Below, in pieces: positions 36,815-49,650 of a stretch of DNA of 64,000 nucleotides. Location of the stretch: positions 1,495,501 to 1,559,500 of the forward strand of contig CP114489.1 of NCBI GenBank assembly GCA_027186245.1, in the 5' to 3' direction. The first letter of the stretch is position 1; each line of letters opens with the position of its first letter. Below the pieces are notes generated by a model. It saw only the letters and a list, made by a program, of their open reading frames with translations, searched no databases and had not been told where the DNA came from. Origin of the DNA: Coriaria nepalensis (taxonomy: Eukaryota; Streptophyta; Magnoliopsida; Cucurbitales; Coriariaceae). Both the position numbers and the translations under genes were made by a program.

Positions 36815-37267
36815 TGCAGTTTTCAAGTACTACCATACAGAAGACAACGTAAAGCTAGTGTGAAGTGTGAACCATGAAGATTTTGAGTCATGTGATCAAA
36901 CAAAATCCCATTTCTATCACCATCTCTCAGGAAACGACTGGATCCCTATTCAAAATCCAGGTCACTATTACTTCGTTTGTTGGTTAAGGCCAACTGTCTT
37001 GCCGGCCAGAAGGTTGATATCTCTGTTACTCAACATATCAACACTACATTCTCTCCAATCCCCAGTCCCCTTCCAGTTCCAATACCAGCTCTAGTTCCTC
37101 GTACAGTTCCATCTCAAGCTCCGACTCCAGTTGATGATCGTAATTACTCATCACATGGTTCAAGTCCAGTTCCATGCGATGAAGATCACAACTCATTGCA
37201 CCGTCATTCACCTCCTCATTCCGAGGAAATGGCTCAGACAAGTGGCCTGGCTAAGGATACTCTTTGA
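36815..37267 (+). pseudogene. Phytocyanin (early nodulin-like/uclacyanin) pseudogene, second exon
   Basis: Reading from a possible splice acceptor near 36,820 gives FKYYHTEDNVKLV, a TGA, then VNHEDFESCDQTKSH, SGNDWIPIQNPGHYYFVC, a frameshift, and NCLAGQKVDISVTQHI. A Pro-rich tail follows and ends near 37,267. Both conserved Cys positions and the PGHYYFVC copper-loop signature mark a plastocyanin-like domain. The nonsense codon at about 36,861, the frameshift just after FVC and the lack of a first exon make it non-functional. In the family the tail is often an arabinogalactan/GPI region. Confidence 0.75.
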
Positions 37268-37805
37268 ATCAAGCTCTTGACAGCTTGGACGGGGTTATTG
37301 CATGTTTTGGTTACTATCTAGACTTGTGTGTTCTGGTTATTTTTAGCTAGGTCGCTAACAAGATTTTCTTCATTTGCTTTAACATGAATGTTAAGAGGAT
37401 ATAGCTGGTAATTTCAACTGCCAATCTTGATCAATTGAGTTTCGTCTATAAATTAGTGAAGGATTTCACCAAATGGAAGTCTAACATTACTTAATGATGA
37501 GCATACGATGAAAAAAACAGAGTCAATCATATAGAACTATGTTAAGATGTGCTCAGGCCTCACACAAATGACTTATAAGATAGAACTAAGTTTCTATGCT
37601 TGGGATGCTAGAAAAACTGGTGTATGATGGTATGCTTACAATCTACATGTTGACGGATTCTGGTTCTAAACAAGGCAGGAATTATAAATTTTGATTTTGA
37701 TTCATCACACCAAATAAATAGAAGCAAAAGTTAAAATCTACCCACCAACTTAGCTTCTCAAATGCACGAGATATGCATTAACGGAATGCCACAGTGTTGT
37801 GTCGC
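37268..37805. other. Intergenic DNA between phytocyanin relic and NNF1
   Basis: No gene seen. The 3' UTR of NNF1 (minus strand) probably occupies the right part. Confidence 0.45.
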
Positions 37806-39378
37806 TTAAACTCCTCTTAACTGCAAAATATGAGTGCAAGGAAACAGCAATTAGGATTAGGATTACTGTTTGTTCCATAAACGATCAATACAATGTTAAT
37901 AGTGCTCCATCTTAGGCTACTTCTAATTATTTCTCTCTTTTTTTTTTTCAAAGAAAAAAAACAAAATCGCACCTTCTGAGCGGCATCTGACATACTTGAC
38001 ACTTCTTGTATTCCTTCCTTCAGGAGTTCAACACGAGCACGGATAAGGCGATTCTCTTCGTTAGCCTAATAAATATACAAGTATGAGCAAAATAAATAGT
38101 ATAATACTTGTACTTTTATTCAATTATGCAGCAATGGCTACATTGTACTCTCTTGATTTTGTTCACACAAATCATTACAAAAAGCTTAATGAATATGTAT
38201 CCTTCCGTCATTAAACCAGGTCAAGTAAAACGATGACAATCATCTTACAGCAAGTTAAGTTCAAACAAAAGCCACTAAAGTTTTTTAAATCGTTACTCAC
38301 TCTTTCCAGCATACGCGTCAGATACTGAATCTCATTTTTCTTCTCTTTTGACAGGTCTTGAGCAGTGTCCATGATATTAGACCTGCATGAGCAATTAGTA
38401 CTCAAACCAAGAATAAATTGTTCTGTTGTGATCAGAGCCAAGTTGAGCAAGCCGCACTTCTTAGGGGCAGCAAGAGGCTTATAGCCTTAAACCACTTTTT
38501 AAAAAAATGGCATTGTTATGTAACTCAAATACACTTGAATAAAATATTGTAGATGGAAGATACTAACTTATTTGTAAACAAAGGGTCTAGACCTTGTTCA
38601 TCCACAAGTTGCTCGACAAGATCAAGATTGGTTCCCACCTGCAAAGAGCAAAATCTTAGAGTTCAAGGCTAACTGCTGAACAAACAAATATACGATGAAA
38701 TGCTAAGAATAATGTAGGTGGAAACTCAGGAAAGTGTTAAATTATAATTCAGTGACCATGCTAATCACATTTTTACCATACTAAAAAAACGAAGAAGATT
38801 TGGTGCAGAAACTTGCCAGCAAAAAAAGAAAGAGGGAAAAACAATGATACCTCTGTTTCGAGACATAGTGATTCAAACTCGTCCTGAAAATCTCCAAGTG
38901 GCAATGTTAGCAATCAAGTTTTTTACAACAATAGCTAACATAAATTATGGAGATAGATAGTAGCTACGAAGAAAGTATACCTCCATATTTCCATGCAAAG
39001 AAGTTATGACCTGAGAGGAATACGGTATAAGTCAGAAGTGAGCAGTCTGTTTAAGGAACCCTAAAGCAATGGACAGTGGGATAAAGGTAAAACCCCTAAA
39101 CTATCAGGTAGATGTAGTCACACCTGAAGAAACAGACGGTGTAGGTGCTCTTGCTGAGCACTCGTAAACCTTGAGAAAACTTGGCAGAATTCCTATACGT
39201 TGTACAAAATTAATGGCCGAAAACAAACAAAGAGAATCATCTTGCAAAAGAAACAGAATGAAAGACTTACCTCCTTGGAACAGGAGACGAGGAGAGAACG
39301 TACGGCTAGCTTGAAAGACTTATTCAGATCTGAATGTCTCGATCCTAATGGAGGACGAATCTGAGATAATTTCTTCAT
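37806..39378 (-). CDS. NNF1: Kinetochore protein NNF1 homologue (MIS12 complex)
   Basis: Eight short exons (39378-39271, 39192-39124, 39010-38981, 38883-38851, 38638-38568, 38382-38301, 38065-37973, 37820-37806) give 166 residues. The sequence is entirely alpha-helical in character. It opens with a helix ending FKLAVRSLLVSCSKEEFCQ, followed by HRLFLQVITSLHGNMEDEFE, typical of the NNF1/PMF1 domain, and ends in a coiled coil (KNEIQYLTRMLER, RARVELLKEG). NNF1 is a subunit of the MIS12 complex that links inner centromere chromatin to the NDC80 microtubule-binding complex. Exons 3 and 4 are only 30 and 33 bases, and the last coding exon is 15 bases. Every junction is GT-AG and in phase. Family assignment rests on remembered plant NNF1 sequence. 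Confidence 0.8.
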
Positions 39379-40133
39379 TTTTCACGTACGGCTTTAATTT
39401 TTATTAATTTAAACAAAACCCTAAAACTCTAATCATTTTTTCAATAACTGATTCTAATAAGACATAATTTTAATACATCATTACATATACATGCATATAT
39501 CTGTAGTTTCAGTACTTAATTACGTTTATATGTCTAAATTGTTTACCAATTACTTTTAACGCAACTATATTTTCAGTTTCTCTTATTAGACACTTTGTTC
39601 CGTTTAAATAGAATACGAATTACTTAACTGCAGTTTAGAGGACGCTAGGAAAGAGCAAGAAAATCTCTCAACATCAGACTGATGAGAGAAAGGTCTGGTT
39701 CACGTTCGTACAAAATATGATGCTTTAAAGCCACTGTCGGCTTTAATACAAACGTGCTAGTCGCTATTTAAACTGAATAACCAGAAAAAGGAAGCAAAGA
39801 AAAGGAAGCCCATGATCATGACCATATTAGGGGCAAAAGCCAAAAAGAGCATCCACCTTACGCCGCAGCAAACATATCACCCCCTTTCAAGTGTTCCAAC
39901 CTACATTGCTGTACAGCATTTCGGAACTCCGACCGGACTCTGGTGCAAACACTCGTCTATTCTGAGACAACATTGGCCGTATTCATACAAAAGTACTATT
40001 ATTCTGCAATAAATAAAAACATGTTCTTGATCCTGTACCTTAACCTCGTGGCTATATGTAGTAAAGTTGTACAACTCAATAGCCAGTTGCTGTAACGACA
40101 TAACGCACAAACTGCAAAACAATGCTTTCCTCC
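39379..40133. other. NNF1 5' flank and AP-4 epsilon 3' UTR
   Basis: AT-rich promoter DNA of NNF1 to about 39,650, then the probable 3' UTR of AP-4 epsilon on the minus strand. No extra gene recognised. Confidence 0.45.
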
Positions 40134-43100
40134 TCAGCCAAGCAAATCTTTGAACAAATTCGGATTTTGACTTGTAGGGTTCACACCCATCTGCCTCACA
40201 AGGGCATCCTTTTCCAAGGACTCTTTCAGGTTCGTGCCCTTAGTGAACTGTGTCTGTTGTGGAATACTAGCTCCACCGGAGGTAGCCTTTTTAACAGTTT
40301 CATTTGGGAACTCAGATGTAAGATTTGTATCATCTGCATATAGTGCCATAATATCAGGTGCTTTGGCACTATGATTTGTGGTAGAAGAAGTGACTTGTGT
40401 TGGGTCAAGAAGCCCTTCCAACTGCTTGAAAGGATCGACATATGGAGCAGCACTACTTGGGAGAGATGGTTCTCCTAAATCGAGCAAGTCTGGAGGGGGA
40501 GGTTGAGGATTAGTCTTCTTCTCCACTGAAACTTCGTTAGATGCAACTGATGGCTTAGGTGGATGTGGCTTCTCAGTAGTAGCCTGACTACATGTTCTTA
40601 GATTTTTATGATGAGTAGAAGCGGATTTCTTCTCTGTTTTTGATGAACCTCCAAACAATGAAGCTGCCAGCTTTTGCTTTTCAGGAGATATTTCAACTTG
40701 AACCCTCCTTGAATCGTAAGTTTCACGTGCTGTTGAGGTTACCAAACCCGGACCAACCAATTGTGGAGTCCCATTTACTGTTTTCTGGGAAGAAGTTGAT
40801 GAAGACGGGTTAGAAGAAGCATATGTTGGCCTACCCCACTTTTTCTGAACGCCATCAAGCCTTAGTTTAAGTTCAGAGGACCCAGAATCGGATACAGAGG
40901 GCAATGAAGTGGCTTGGGGTGTCTCTCTGGGATAATATGATTCGGACACTGGAACCATTTCGTTTGAGACAGCAAGAGAAGATGGAGGAACTCTTGATGG
41001 TGGAGGGGGCCTTGGTTGCTCGTATGCCTCGAATCTAAGGCCATGACCTGAAGCTTCATGCTGATAAGGGTTTCTGATGCTGCTGCTGTTTGACATTCCA
41101 GAACGCTCATTTTCTGAGATGTAGGGTTGAGCTCCATTTTCTATCGCCTTCTGGACATAATTGTTGAGGAATGAAAGGTTTTTGTCAATCTGCAAGGATG
41201 GTTTGCACATCAAGACAGAAGTGTGAAAAGGATCAGTAAATTGTGTCGTAAGACAAGTTCACATAGGTAGGTGGAATATGCAAAACTGATTTATCTGACA
41301 AGAAGGAAGAATCATATAAAATTAACAAGAATAACTATGTGTAGACACTGTAATCGACATAGGACCTCAATATCTTCACAGCTTGCATCTCGTGGCAAAA
41401 TGATTTCGATCGCTTGGGCATCTAAGTTTATGGTAGCTTGCAACTCGTATGCGCGTTGCTGTAAATCTGTAGAGTGGGAAGCTGATAACGCTTCAATCAA
41501 CGATTGACACTGCAAGCAGAGTAGAAAGAGTGTTAATGTAAAGATTCCTTCATCAACAGTTGTACACATAAGATGAGACTAGATTGTGGTGGTTTTGACA
41601 ATGAAAGACATAACTAAGCTAGCATGTCCAAAAAAAGAAATAAAATACCTCTGGTAGTATGTCCACTTTTCTCCCAGCTGCTATTTCGAATGCATATGTT
41701 TTCATCAGAGCCGTAACAGCATATGCCTTGAACAGAAGTAAGAAATAACATGTCAAAAGTTACATCCTGAATCTAAGGAGGAAAAAAGGGTACTACAGAA
41801 CACTGCAGTAAGTAAGGTACTCCAACCATGTCAATCCATTCTAAACTAAAAAGAATGAGTTTGGTAAGTCAAAGTATGAGCTATTTGACTCTTCATAGAA
41901 AAACAACCTCTCCAAGTGTTAGAGATACCTTAACAGTTTCATCATCTGAATATGCCTCAGCAACATCACACAACTTTCCAGCAATATAAGAAGCAGAGTA
42001 CTTTCCATCTGCCGTCCCGTATTCTCCCAGGACCCAACAAATGACCTGTAATCATAGCTGAGACTAAGATATATATTTATACCCAAACATAAAACTTAAA
42101 GCAATGTCCGTATACAGTAGAGGGCACCCACCTGGAGAAATAGAGATGGAAGCTTTGGCTCTCCGAGAATGTGCAAATATGATTCCACCTGTACCCACGA
42201 GATAAGCTCATTATTTATTGAGAATGGTATTATCGAGCCACATTTTTCCAATGTTTGAATCTTCTTAAACCACTAATAAAAATTCTCGTAATCAAGTAAC
42301 ATACAGCTGATGATCTCAGCTGACTATCTGCAGTATCATCATCCTCTCCAAACCCCTCAGCAATTATCCGCATCAGATTATGTGCCACCTTAACATTCAC
42401 CAGATCTCCAGCATGCTCAAAGACTTTATTCATGGTCTGCAACGCAAACATGTCAACATCAGAAGTTCAGAAAGAAAATACAAAACTAACTTACTTGTAC
42501 ACATTCTAAAAAGTGAAAAACATAGAAGTACCTGGATAAACCATTGGTTACTAGGTGCAAATTGCTCACCAAGCTCGACGCATCGAGAAGCAATATAGGT
42601 CTTGTAATGATTGTCATTAATGTTTATCATATAATCAATCATTCGATCAACAATCACTTCCACGTTGGAGGACTTAGTCATCTTATATAGCAGTTCAAAT
42701 GTTTTTCGCTTTAAAGTATCATCTGGGTCCTGTATCATGCACATTAAATCCGATTGAACAAGATAGAGGAAAAATGTAGCTGAAATTAAATCATTAGCTG
42801 GAGATATTTTCATTCAATAGAACGAAAGGAAAATCCATATCCAAATTACAGTTCTATGGTAGTCAGACAATAAATGTATCTTAATAAAGCTACAGAAAGC
42901 AATATGCATGATCAATTTTCCTTGTCAAAAGGTTTCAGGCCTGCAGTCTCAGCCCAGGAACAATTCTAATTTTACAAATTTAAAGTGATTCGGTTAAAAA
43001 AACGACATGCATAAAAATAAGTAACAATAACTCATGGGCGCCAAAAGCACATCTTATCAGAACTATTTCTGTATGCATATCATTTGCTTACCTCTAAGCA

Positions 43101-44587
43101 ATCTATCACAGCCAGCTGGTGTTGTTCAGCTATCTCAGGACTTATTTTTATAAGTCGACCAAGAGCATCAATCCCCATGTATTTTAGGTTATGACTGTCA
43201 CTCTGGCAACAAGTTCATAGAAATGTAAACAAATTTAGATGGTGGAAAATGCCGATAATTCAATTACTGGGGTATATAGAAACAACTTGAATGAGACAGA
43301 CCTTCAAGAATCTAGAAATCACATCTGCGGAAGCTTCTAATAACTTAGGATTAGGAAATATAGAGGACACACAACATATACACCCGTACAGGACAGCATT
43401 CCCTATATTACTCAATGAGTCACACTTTCTGAATAAGTCCCCAACAACAGTATACATGTGTTCGCTTGCCTGCTTATCACCACTTCCCAGAACTGCCAGA
43501 ATTTTCAGCAATCTGATCTGCATAATTTGTTATTTTGACTGTTTATTGAACCATATCTCCAACTTAGAATACAAAAATGGCACGCTTATTAAATTCTACT
43601 CTAGTACCGCATATTAAGTTCTTAACGTAATAAACACCAAAATTTATTAACTCCGCTACTAAATAGTGAACCAGAGCACTACTCTGTATAGGCAATACCT
43701 GTATGAATGGAGCGGGAAGCTGATGATAATCATAGCTCTTTGGCAATCGGCGTTCTGCCACTTGTTTGAGTATGCTTACAAAGCTGATGACTAAATCCTT
43801 ATACGAATTAACATCTACGCTAACGAGATCAAAGAGCGGGCAAAGCGTTGCACCCATAACCCCTGGATCAGGATCACACAAACTCTGCGAGAGAAAAAGA
43901 CATCACAAATGCCCATTGCATGAAACAGAATCGCAATCAACAGTCCTTGAAGCTAAAAATCCATAGAAATGAAAGCAAACTAACCTTACGAAAATTGGAG
44001 ATTAGATGCGCAACTGAAGATGGAGACCTATGATAGAAGCGATGAAGAGCCATGACAGCTTTCTTCCGGACAGCCTCTTTTGAATGCCCGAAGAGCTCAA
44101 CAACCTGCGGCAACACTGCAGGGATAGTCTCCTCGTTGATGAGCTTGCATACTGCATTGAGTGCAGCACAAACGACGAGATAGTTATCGGACTTAAGGTC
44201 CTTCTGAATCGTGTTGACAATTAAGATGATGAGGTCATGATCGTCGCTGAGGAACAGAGTAACAGCCAAGTATCCAGTACGCTTGTGGAGGAGATTGTCG
44301 TCGTGCGTCATCTTGACGGCGTGGATATATCCAAATGAGGCGTCGTGGCCGAGCATCTCGACGTAGAGGAGGCGAATTATGTACTCCTTCATCTTACGCT
44401 TCGGGATATCTGGTTCAGAGAGACGGCGCTTTAGGGTTTCGATCTCATGAAGAACGATGCGTTCCTCTTCAGCTTTCGATCGGGCCTCCCCGATCGACTT
44501 GACCAGATCCAGAAACTCCTTCGATTGGCCAAACCCTGCCTGCGAGCCCATCGCTAGCTCCCTGCCGATCGTCTTCAACTGCTCCAT
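40134..44587 (-). CDS. AP4E: AP-4 complex subunit epsilon
   Basis: Eleven exons (44587-43985, 43884-43699, 43517-43302, 43202-43092, 42729-42532, 42436-42305, 42188-42132, 42045-41929, 41726-41649, 41509-41366, 41189-40134) encode 965 residues, similar to plant AP4E. The N-terminal adaptin trunk (about 1-600) is a helical solenoid with family segments such as EYIIRLLYVEMLGHDASFGY, FFYHRSPSS-like ends and NWQWFIQ-like blocks. The last exon is a Pro/Ser-rich hinge with PPPPDLLDLGEPSL and a short C-terminal region ending NPNLFKDLLG. AP-4 is a clathrin-independent adaptor at the trans-Golgi network that sorts vacuolar cargo; epsilon is one of its two large subunits. The upstream sequence has a compact GC-richer first exon. 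All introns are GT-AG with whole-codon junctions throughout. Confidence 0.95.
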
Positions 44588-46263
44588 CTTCGCTTCTTCC
44601 TAATTCCGTAAAAGTTTGGGACGATTCTCAATCTGATTCCTTCAATTCAGGTTGCCGGAGACGAATCATGGAGTATTCAGTATTGAAGCTGGAATTGAAT
44701 GTCGTGTTGGATTAGACTGTGAAGGGAAAGGAAGTAGATCTGGCTATCTGATGCAGAATGCAGAATGCTTGGGAGAAATCAAGATTACCTTCTAGAAGGG
44801 GAGAGAGTAAGTATTAAGGATGAGGATGAAACGAGTTAGGCCGGGTGAGGGAGCCAACTAGAACCGGGTGTCGGAGAATGCAGAGTAAGTCAAGTTCAAG
44901 TAGTTTCTCCCAAACGATGTATCGTGCACATATGAACCGAAAGCCCAGTCAGTTCGATTACAGGGCCTATAACTGATAACTTGTCAGACAACAAGACCAT
45001 CAACTATTTTACAAGCATCATCTGAAGAAGGTAAAACCATTATGGGCTATATGTTTTCGGAATTGGTTGGCCCATTAAATCAAATTAAGAGTCAAACGAC
45101 ATCTCCTATACCATTGGATCCTCTGTCATCGCCTCGAGAGTGAGTGATGACGTGCATGTTAATTTCACGAACACAATAATTAGTAGTAATCCCGATTATC
45201 ATCACAAAACATGATTAATATATTCTTAATTTGATTGAAATATTCGACATTGCTTATACGTATCTGATGAGCTTGACAGCGTGTCAAAGCAACAAATGAT
45301 GACACACCACCTTATAAGTTTCCTTTGAGGATATGATTCTTGAACTCTTATCAATTCAATGCGCATAATTATATCTTTATCCGGAGAAAATGGACCCCCA
45401 CCATTTTAAAGAATGAGTGAAATGATAATCAAATAATAAAATAAGAATGTTATTTTCATTCTCGATTCTACGTAATAATAACCGAACATCATTTTGGTCA
45501 TATAAGGAAAATATGTTATTTAGTTTTTTTTTTTTTTTTTTGAATAACAGTGAAGAATATTTGCACCTAAACTGGCAAAAATGTAGATTAGCATTTTCCT
45601 AAATATGTACCTGTAACACTAATTAATTGAACCATAGTGCTATGATTCCAGAATAATTGATTTAACATCTCCCGAATGAAACTTGAGGCAGCCAATCGAT
45701 CAAATAGATGAAAAGGTATATTATTAGTACATGATGTCGATGCGTTCATCTTTTTATAGCTTAAGTTTGAAACATAGCTTGCTAATTATAGGTTAATCAG
45801 GCATGGTCGAAGAGCATAGATTCTTAGTCAAAACGTTTTCTTTGAGACTTCGAAGTTGAAGATGTGTTTATTTATGAGGTCAACTACTTTGTTTTTAAGA
45901 TCGTATGATTAAGAATATGTATAGATATATCATATTGTCAGAAACGTATTGAATTATATATTAAAATAATCATTTTTTTTTTATGAATATGATGCAGATA
46001 TATTCTCAATCCTATAATCTTATACGTATGATCCTCATTAATAAGCATGCACCAATAAGACGCAAACCAAACTCGGATTCAAAAGTAAAAAGAGAGACGA
46101 TGCTTAGCTGGTAGGAACAAGGCTTTAGAAATTGATGACTGAGAGCTGAAGATCAGCATAATTATGCTTCCGGATACTACTGTAAAGGTTTGAAATTAAG
46201 TATGGAGGTAAACATCAGTTGAGCTGCACACGTGTCTCCTTCGAATACGTATTTATACGGCTA
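44588..46263. other. AP-4 epsilon promoter and intergenic DNA
   Basis: The leader and promoter of AP-4 epsilon are expected at 44,588-44,900 on the minus strand. The rest is AT-rich with a poly-T run near 45,525-45,541. No gene recognised. Confidence 0.45.
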
Positions 46264-46410
46264 CATTTATGGGGCGACGTAATTATAAAGTCGAAGAGTT
46301 TAGTGTTCCTATTCCTTATAATTATATGTTGATAAATTAATAAATATAATAATTATAAACACCAGGAACATTAAACTATATGAATTTATAATTACGTCGC
46401 CCCATAAATG
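46264..46410. repeat. 147-bp foldback element with perfect 26-base inverted ends
   Basis: The first 26 bases (46,264-46,289, beginning catttatggggcgacg) and the last 26 (46,385-46,410) are exact reverse complements. Inside them the arms keep pairing imperfectly: gtttagtgttcct faces aggaacattaaac, and ttataatta faces taattataa. This gives a stem of about 65 bases with a small AT-rich loop. It could be a MITE or a recently formed inverted duplication. It lies about 330 bases downstream of the CEP stop codon. Confidence 0.85.
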
Positions 46411-46736
46411 GCAGCTATATATAGTATTATTCATATATAAAGGTTTCATAATCTCACAAGGTGTGAAATATAGAACCACAGACTCTTTCTTTATTTTGAC
46501 AACTTCCAACACTTGGGAGTACAAAATTTAAAACATGACAAAAAATACAAAAATATAATAATAATAACACATAATGATCTTATAGGCACAGACACACCAA
46601 GAATAGTTAATAGGATACGAAATAAATAAGTAGGCAGTGTACGTAGTGGCTAGCTGGCTACCTTGACCATGACAATTTCACACTATAACTTGATCATCAG
46701 ACCTGAATCCTCGATGTTTCGATCAAGAGTTTATAG

Positions 46737-47021
46737 CTATGGCGCAGCAGGTGGGTCTTGATGTCCAACGCCAGGGCTATGGCCGGGAGTAGTGGGCCGA
46801 AAAGCATCCTGCTCGATCTTCTTGTACCGATTTAAACGACGATACAACAATTCTTTTGAAGATGAATTAGAAGGAGGATGAGCTTTTTGTATAGCAGAAT
46901 GGTGAATATGATCATTTTCTAGTAGTACTAGGGGTCTTGATGAAACTGGTCTCAGCCCAAAATCACGATGTTGAAGAAGGAGGATAGCCATTAACAAGCT
47001 TGCCATACTGAACCTTCTCAT
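46737..47021 (-). CDS. CEP (C-terminally encoded peptide) precursor
   Basis: A single-exon 94-residue secreted precursor. Residues about 1-16 (MRRFSMASLLMAILLL) form a short signal peptide. A variable, basic middle follows. The CEP domain AFRPTTPGHSPGVGH at residues 73-87 (46,761-46,805) has the hallmark FRPT.PG.SPGVGH arrangement, with prolines that are hydroxylated in known CEPs. Seven residues, QDPPAAP, follow the domain. CEPs are root-to-shoot nitrogen-demand signals perceived by CEPR receptor kinases. A longer in-frame extension upstream lacks an ATG, so this is the first possible start. A TATA-like ttaaata lies at about 47,161-47,170. There is only one CEP domain, unlike multi-copy precursors. 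Confidence 0.88.
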   Translation of the reverse strand: MRRFSMASLLMAILLLQHRDFGLRPVSSRPLVLLENDHIHHSAIQKAHPPSNSSSKELLYRRLNRYKKIEQDAFRPTTPGHSPGVGHQDPPAAP

Positions 47022-47410
47022 GATCAGTAGTGCCGTATTGAAGACAATTGGCACGGTAAGAGCTAGGTAGCTAGGGTTTCACAAAACAACTAACTAGCTA
47101 GCAAGTGGATTAGTAAGTTAACTAGTTATTAAGTGCTGGTTGTGAACTAGTTTGAGACGGGTATTTAAGATGATTTGGCAAGGCCCCACGTGCACCATTA
47201 ATGTTAATTAAGTTCCTCTCTCTAAATTAACTTAACTTTTTCCTTTTTCTCTCTCTCACATGGAGATGATGGTAGCTCATGGTGTGTTTTTATATGTATA
47301 AGTGTAAAAGAAATGAGGAAAACCAGTAAGCATGCGAATAATTTCTATAATTTGCAAAGTTAGTATTTTTCCGACTACTTTGTGACAGTAATTTATGTAA
47401 ATAACACAAG

Positions 47411-47453
<43 letters not shown>

Positions 47454-48568
47454 ATAAGGTATCTCACATTTAAATATAGAATAGTAAGGACTCATATAAA
47501 ATGAGAAAAAATCATTTATCTCATAATTAATTAGTTTTAAAATAAAAATATATGATCTATATAGAATAGTTTAAAATAATGTCACACATGAGGATATATG
47601 TTGAGTATATATATCATATCTTAAAGATAAATTTTGAAAACCTCATATATATAAAAAAATATAGTAATTCCTCTTGTAGCCGACTAGTTTTGATTTTGAG
47701 ATGAAAACTCAAATTTATATATATTGTAAGCTCAAAATAACATTATATATATATATATGAGAGTACGTATTAAAAATATATCACATATCCAAAATAAAAA
47801 TATTAAAAATCTTATATATATATATATAAATTACTCTTTTTAATTATATATATATATATATCACTAAAAAAAGCCTTATTTTATTTTATTTTATTTTTTA
47901 TAATTAATAATAATTTATATTATTATCTCTATAATAATGCGTGCTCCACTAAGCTGATTTGAGGTTTAGAATTTGTTGGGATGAATATTTTTACTTGTTT
48001 GTTTATGATGCCCTAGCTAGTATCGTTTTCAAGCAGCATCTTATTTATCTTATAGGACCTACATGTCGGAAACTTTGTCTGAAGAGGAAAATCTTCTATG
48101 TAGTGCAGTGGGTTGAGCAACACCTGTTTCCTGTTTTGGACAATTTAAGATTGCCCGAATCTCACTTCATCAACTGATCTTGACTAACCTTTTACTTCAC
48201 TCTTTCCACTACATACATTTTTTTGCACTTTATTACATTAATACACGATCCAAATTTCAATCTTAAAAATAAAATAAAAAATTTTTAAAAAAAATTTAAA
48301 AAAAAAATTAAAGAAATTACCGTTGAGTCACAATCAAACGTCCTTTTCATTTACAATTTTTTTTTTCCGGTTCAAGGAAACCCTAAACATAATCCAGTCA
48401 GCCCGCTTGTGATGTTATCCTAGTACAACATCGGACTTTTTTTAATTGCTTTTTAAGAGAGCGAGAATATGTAAGTATAATATTGGAACACATAGATCAT
48501 GATGATTCTTTTTTTTGTTCTATTGTTTTATTATTATCATTATAATATATTTATATAGTTTTATTATT

Positions 48569-48608
<40 letters not shown>

Positions 48609-48974
48609 ATAGTTTTATTATTATAATATATTTATATAGTGATTACATATGGAATATTTCTCCACTTGCTATATAGTTTATATATACATACATAAAACGG
48701 CCAATCATATATAGCCGGGAAAGGGAGGCAACCCACATGCTTAATATCTTACCGCCCTCAACTTGCACTTTTAACAGCAACGCATCAGATTCCTTCCTAA
48801 TGTTAGTTTTATATGTCATGTGCTTGATCTCGGTAAAAGTCGCCATCCTAAAATTTAAAAGGTTAATGTTAGTTTAAGATTGAGATTGAATAATTAATTG
48901 TTAAGGTTAATGTTAATAAAATAAAAGAATAATTAATAAAAAAAATTAATTGTCGAAGGATAGAAAGAAGTAAA
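47022..48974. other. CEP promoter and AT-rich intergenic DNA
   Basis: Contains (TA)n tracts at about 47,416-47,451, 47,743-47,758, 47,816-47,828 and 48,572-48,602. One open frame on the plus strand at 47,990-48,177 looks faintly protein-like (RKIFYVVQWVEQHLFPVL), but no family was recognised. Confidence 0.45.
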
Positions 48975-49650
48975 TGATATTTTAATGAAATTATGGAATT
49001 AAAAGTAATAAATATAATTTATGCAATGAAATTAATTTTAAATTAATTATATTCTTATGAAAGCGATATAAATGAATAAAGAAGAGCTGAATTTGTTCAA
49101 GTCATAACCGATAAATTGAGACTATCACTTATATAAGAATATATTATTTTAATTATTCATTTCAAATAACAGATTTAAGAAAAGACAAATTTCCAGAAGG
49201 ATAAAAAAAAAAAGAAAAAAACTAAGTGTCAAGCTTGAAAAAATAATTTCGTTGAAGCATAGAGATGATATATGAGTATTGCTCGATTTTTTGGTAATTG
49301 TCGGTGATGCTTTTTGTTTTTACCAATTATTTATATGTAAATGAGTTGATAACATTATTATAAATAAATCAAAGTCGACCTGCCACTTTCCTATTCCCTG
49401 CACCACTTCCCACTTTGTAGGTCTCAACCCTCTTTTTTCGGTTGGTGGTTATTTGATTGAGTTTCCAGTCCAATCCGATCGAAATAATATTAAAGTTCAT
49501 TAAAATTACTTTTTCTCATTTTCTCTATTTTTGGTCGAATCCCTCCTCTCTCCCTTTCATTTTTAGCCGGATTCTAAAATAGTTGGAAATATGTCAGACT
49601 TCTAATCGCTTTTTGGGAAAAAAATAGTTTAGACAAGATATTTCCATCAA
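48975..49650 (+). repeat. Interspersed repeat, copy 2
   Basis: Same family and orientation as 22,300-22,945, some 26 kb away. It shares ordered blocks along its length. No ORF, tail or terminal repeats identified. Confidence 0.65.
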
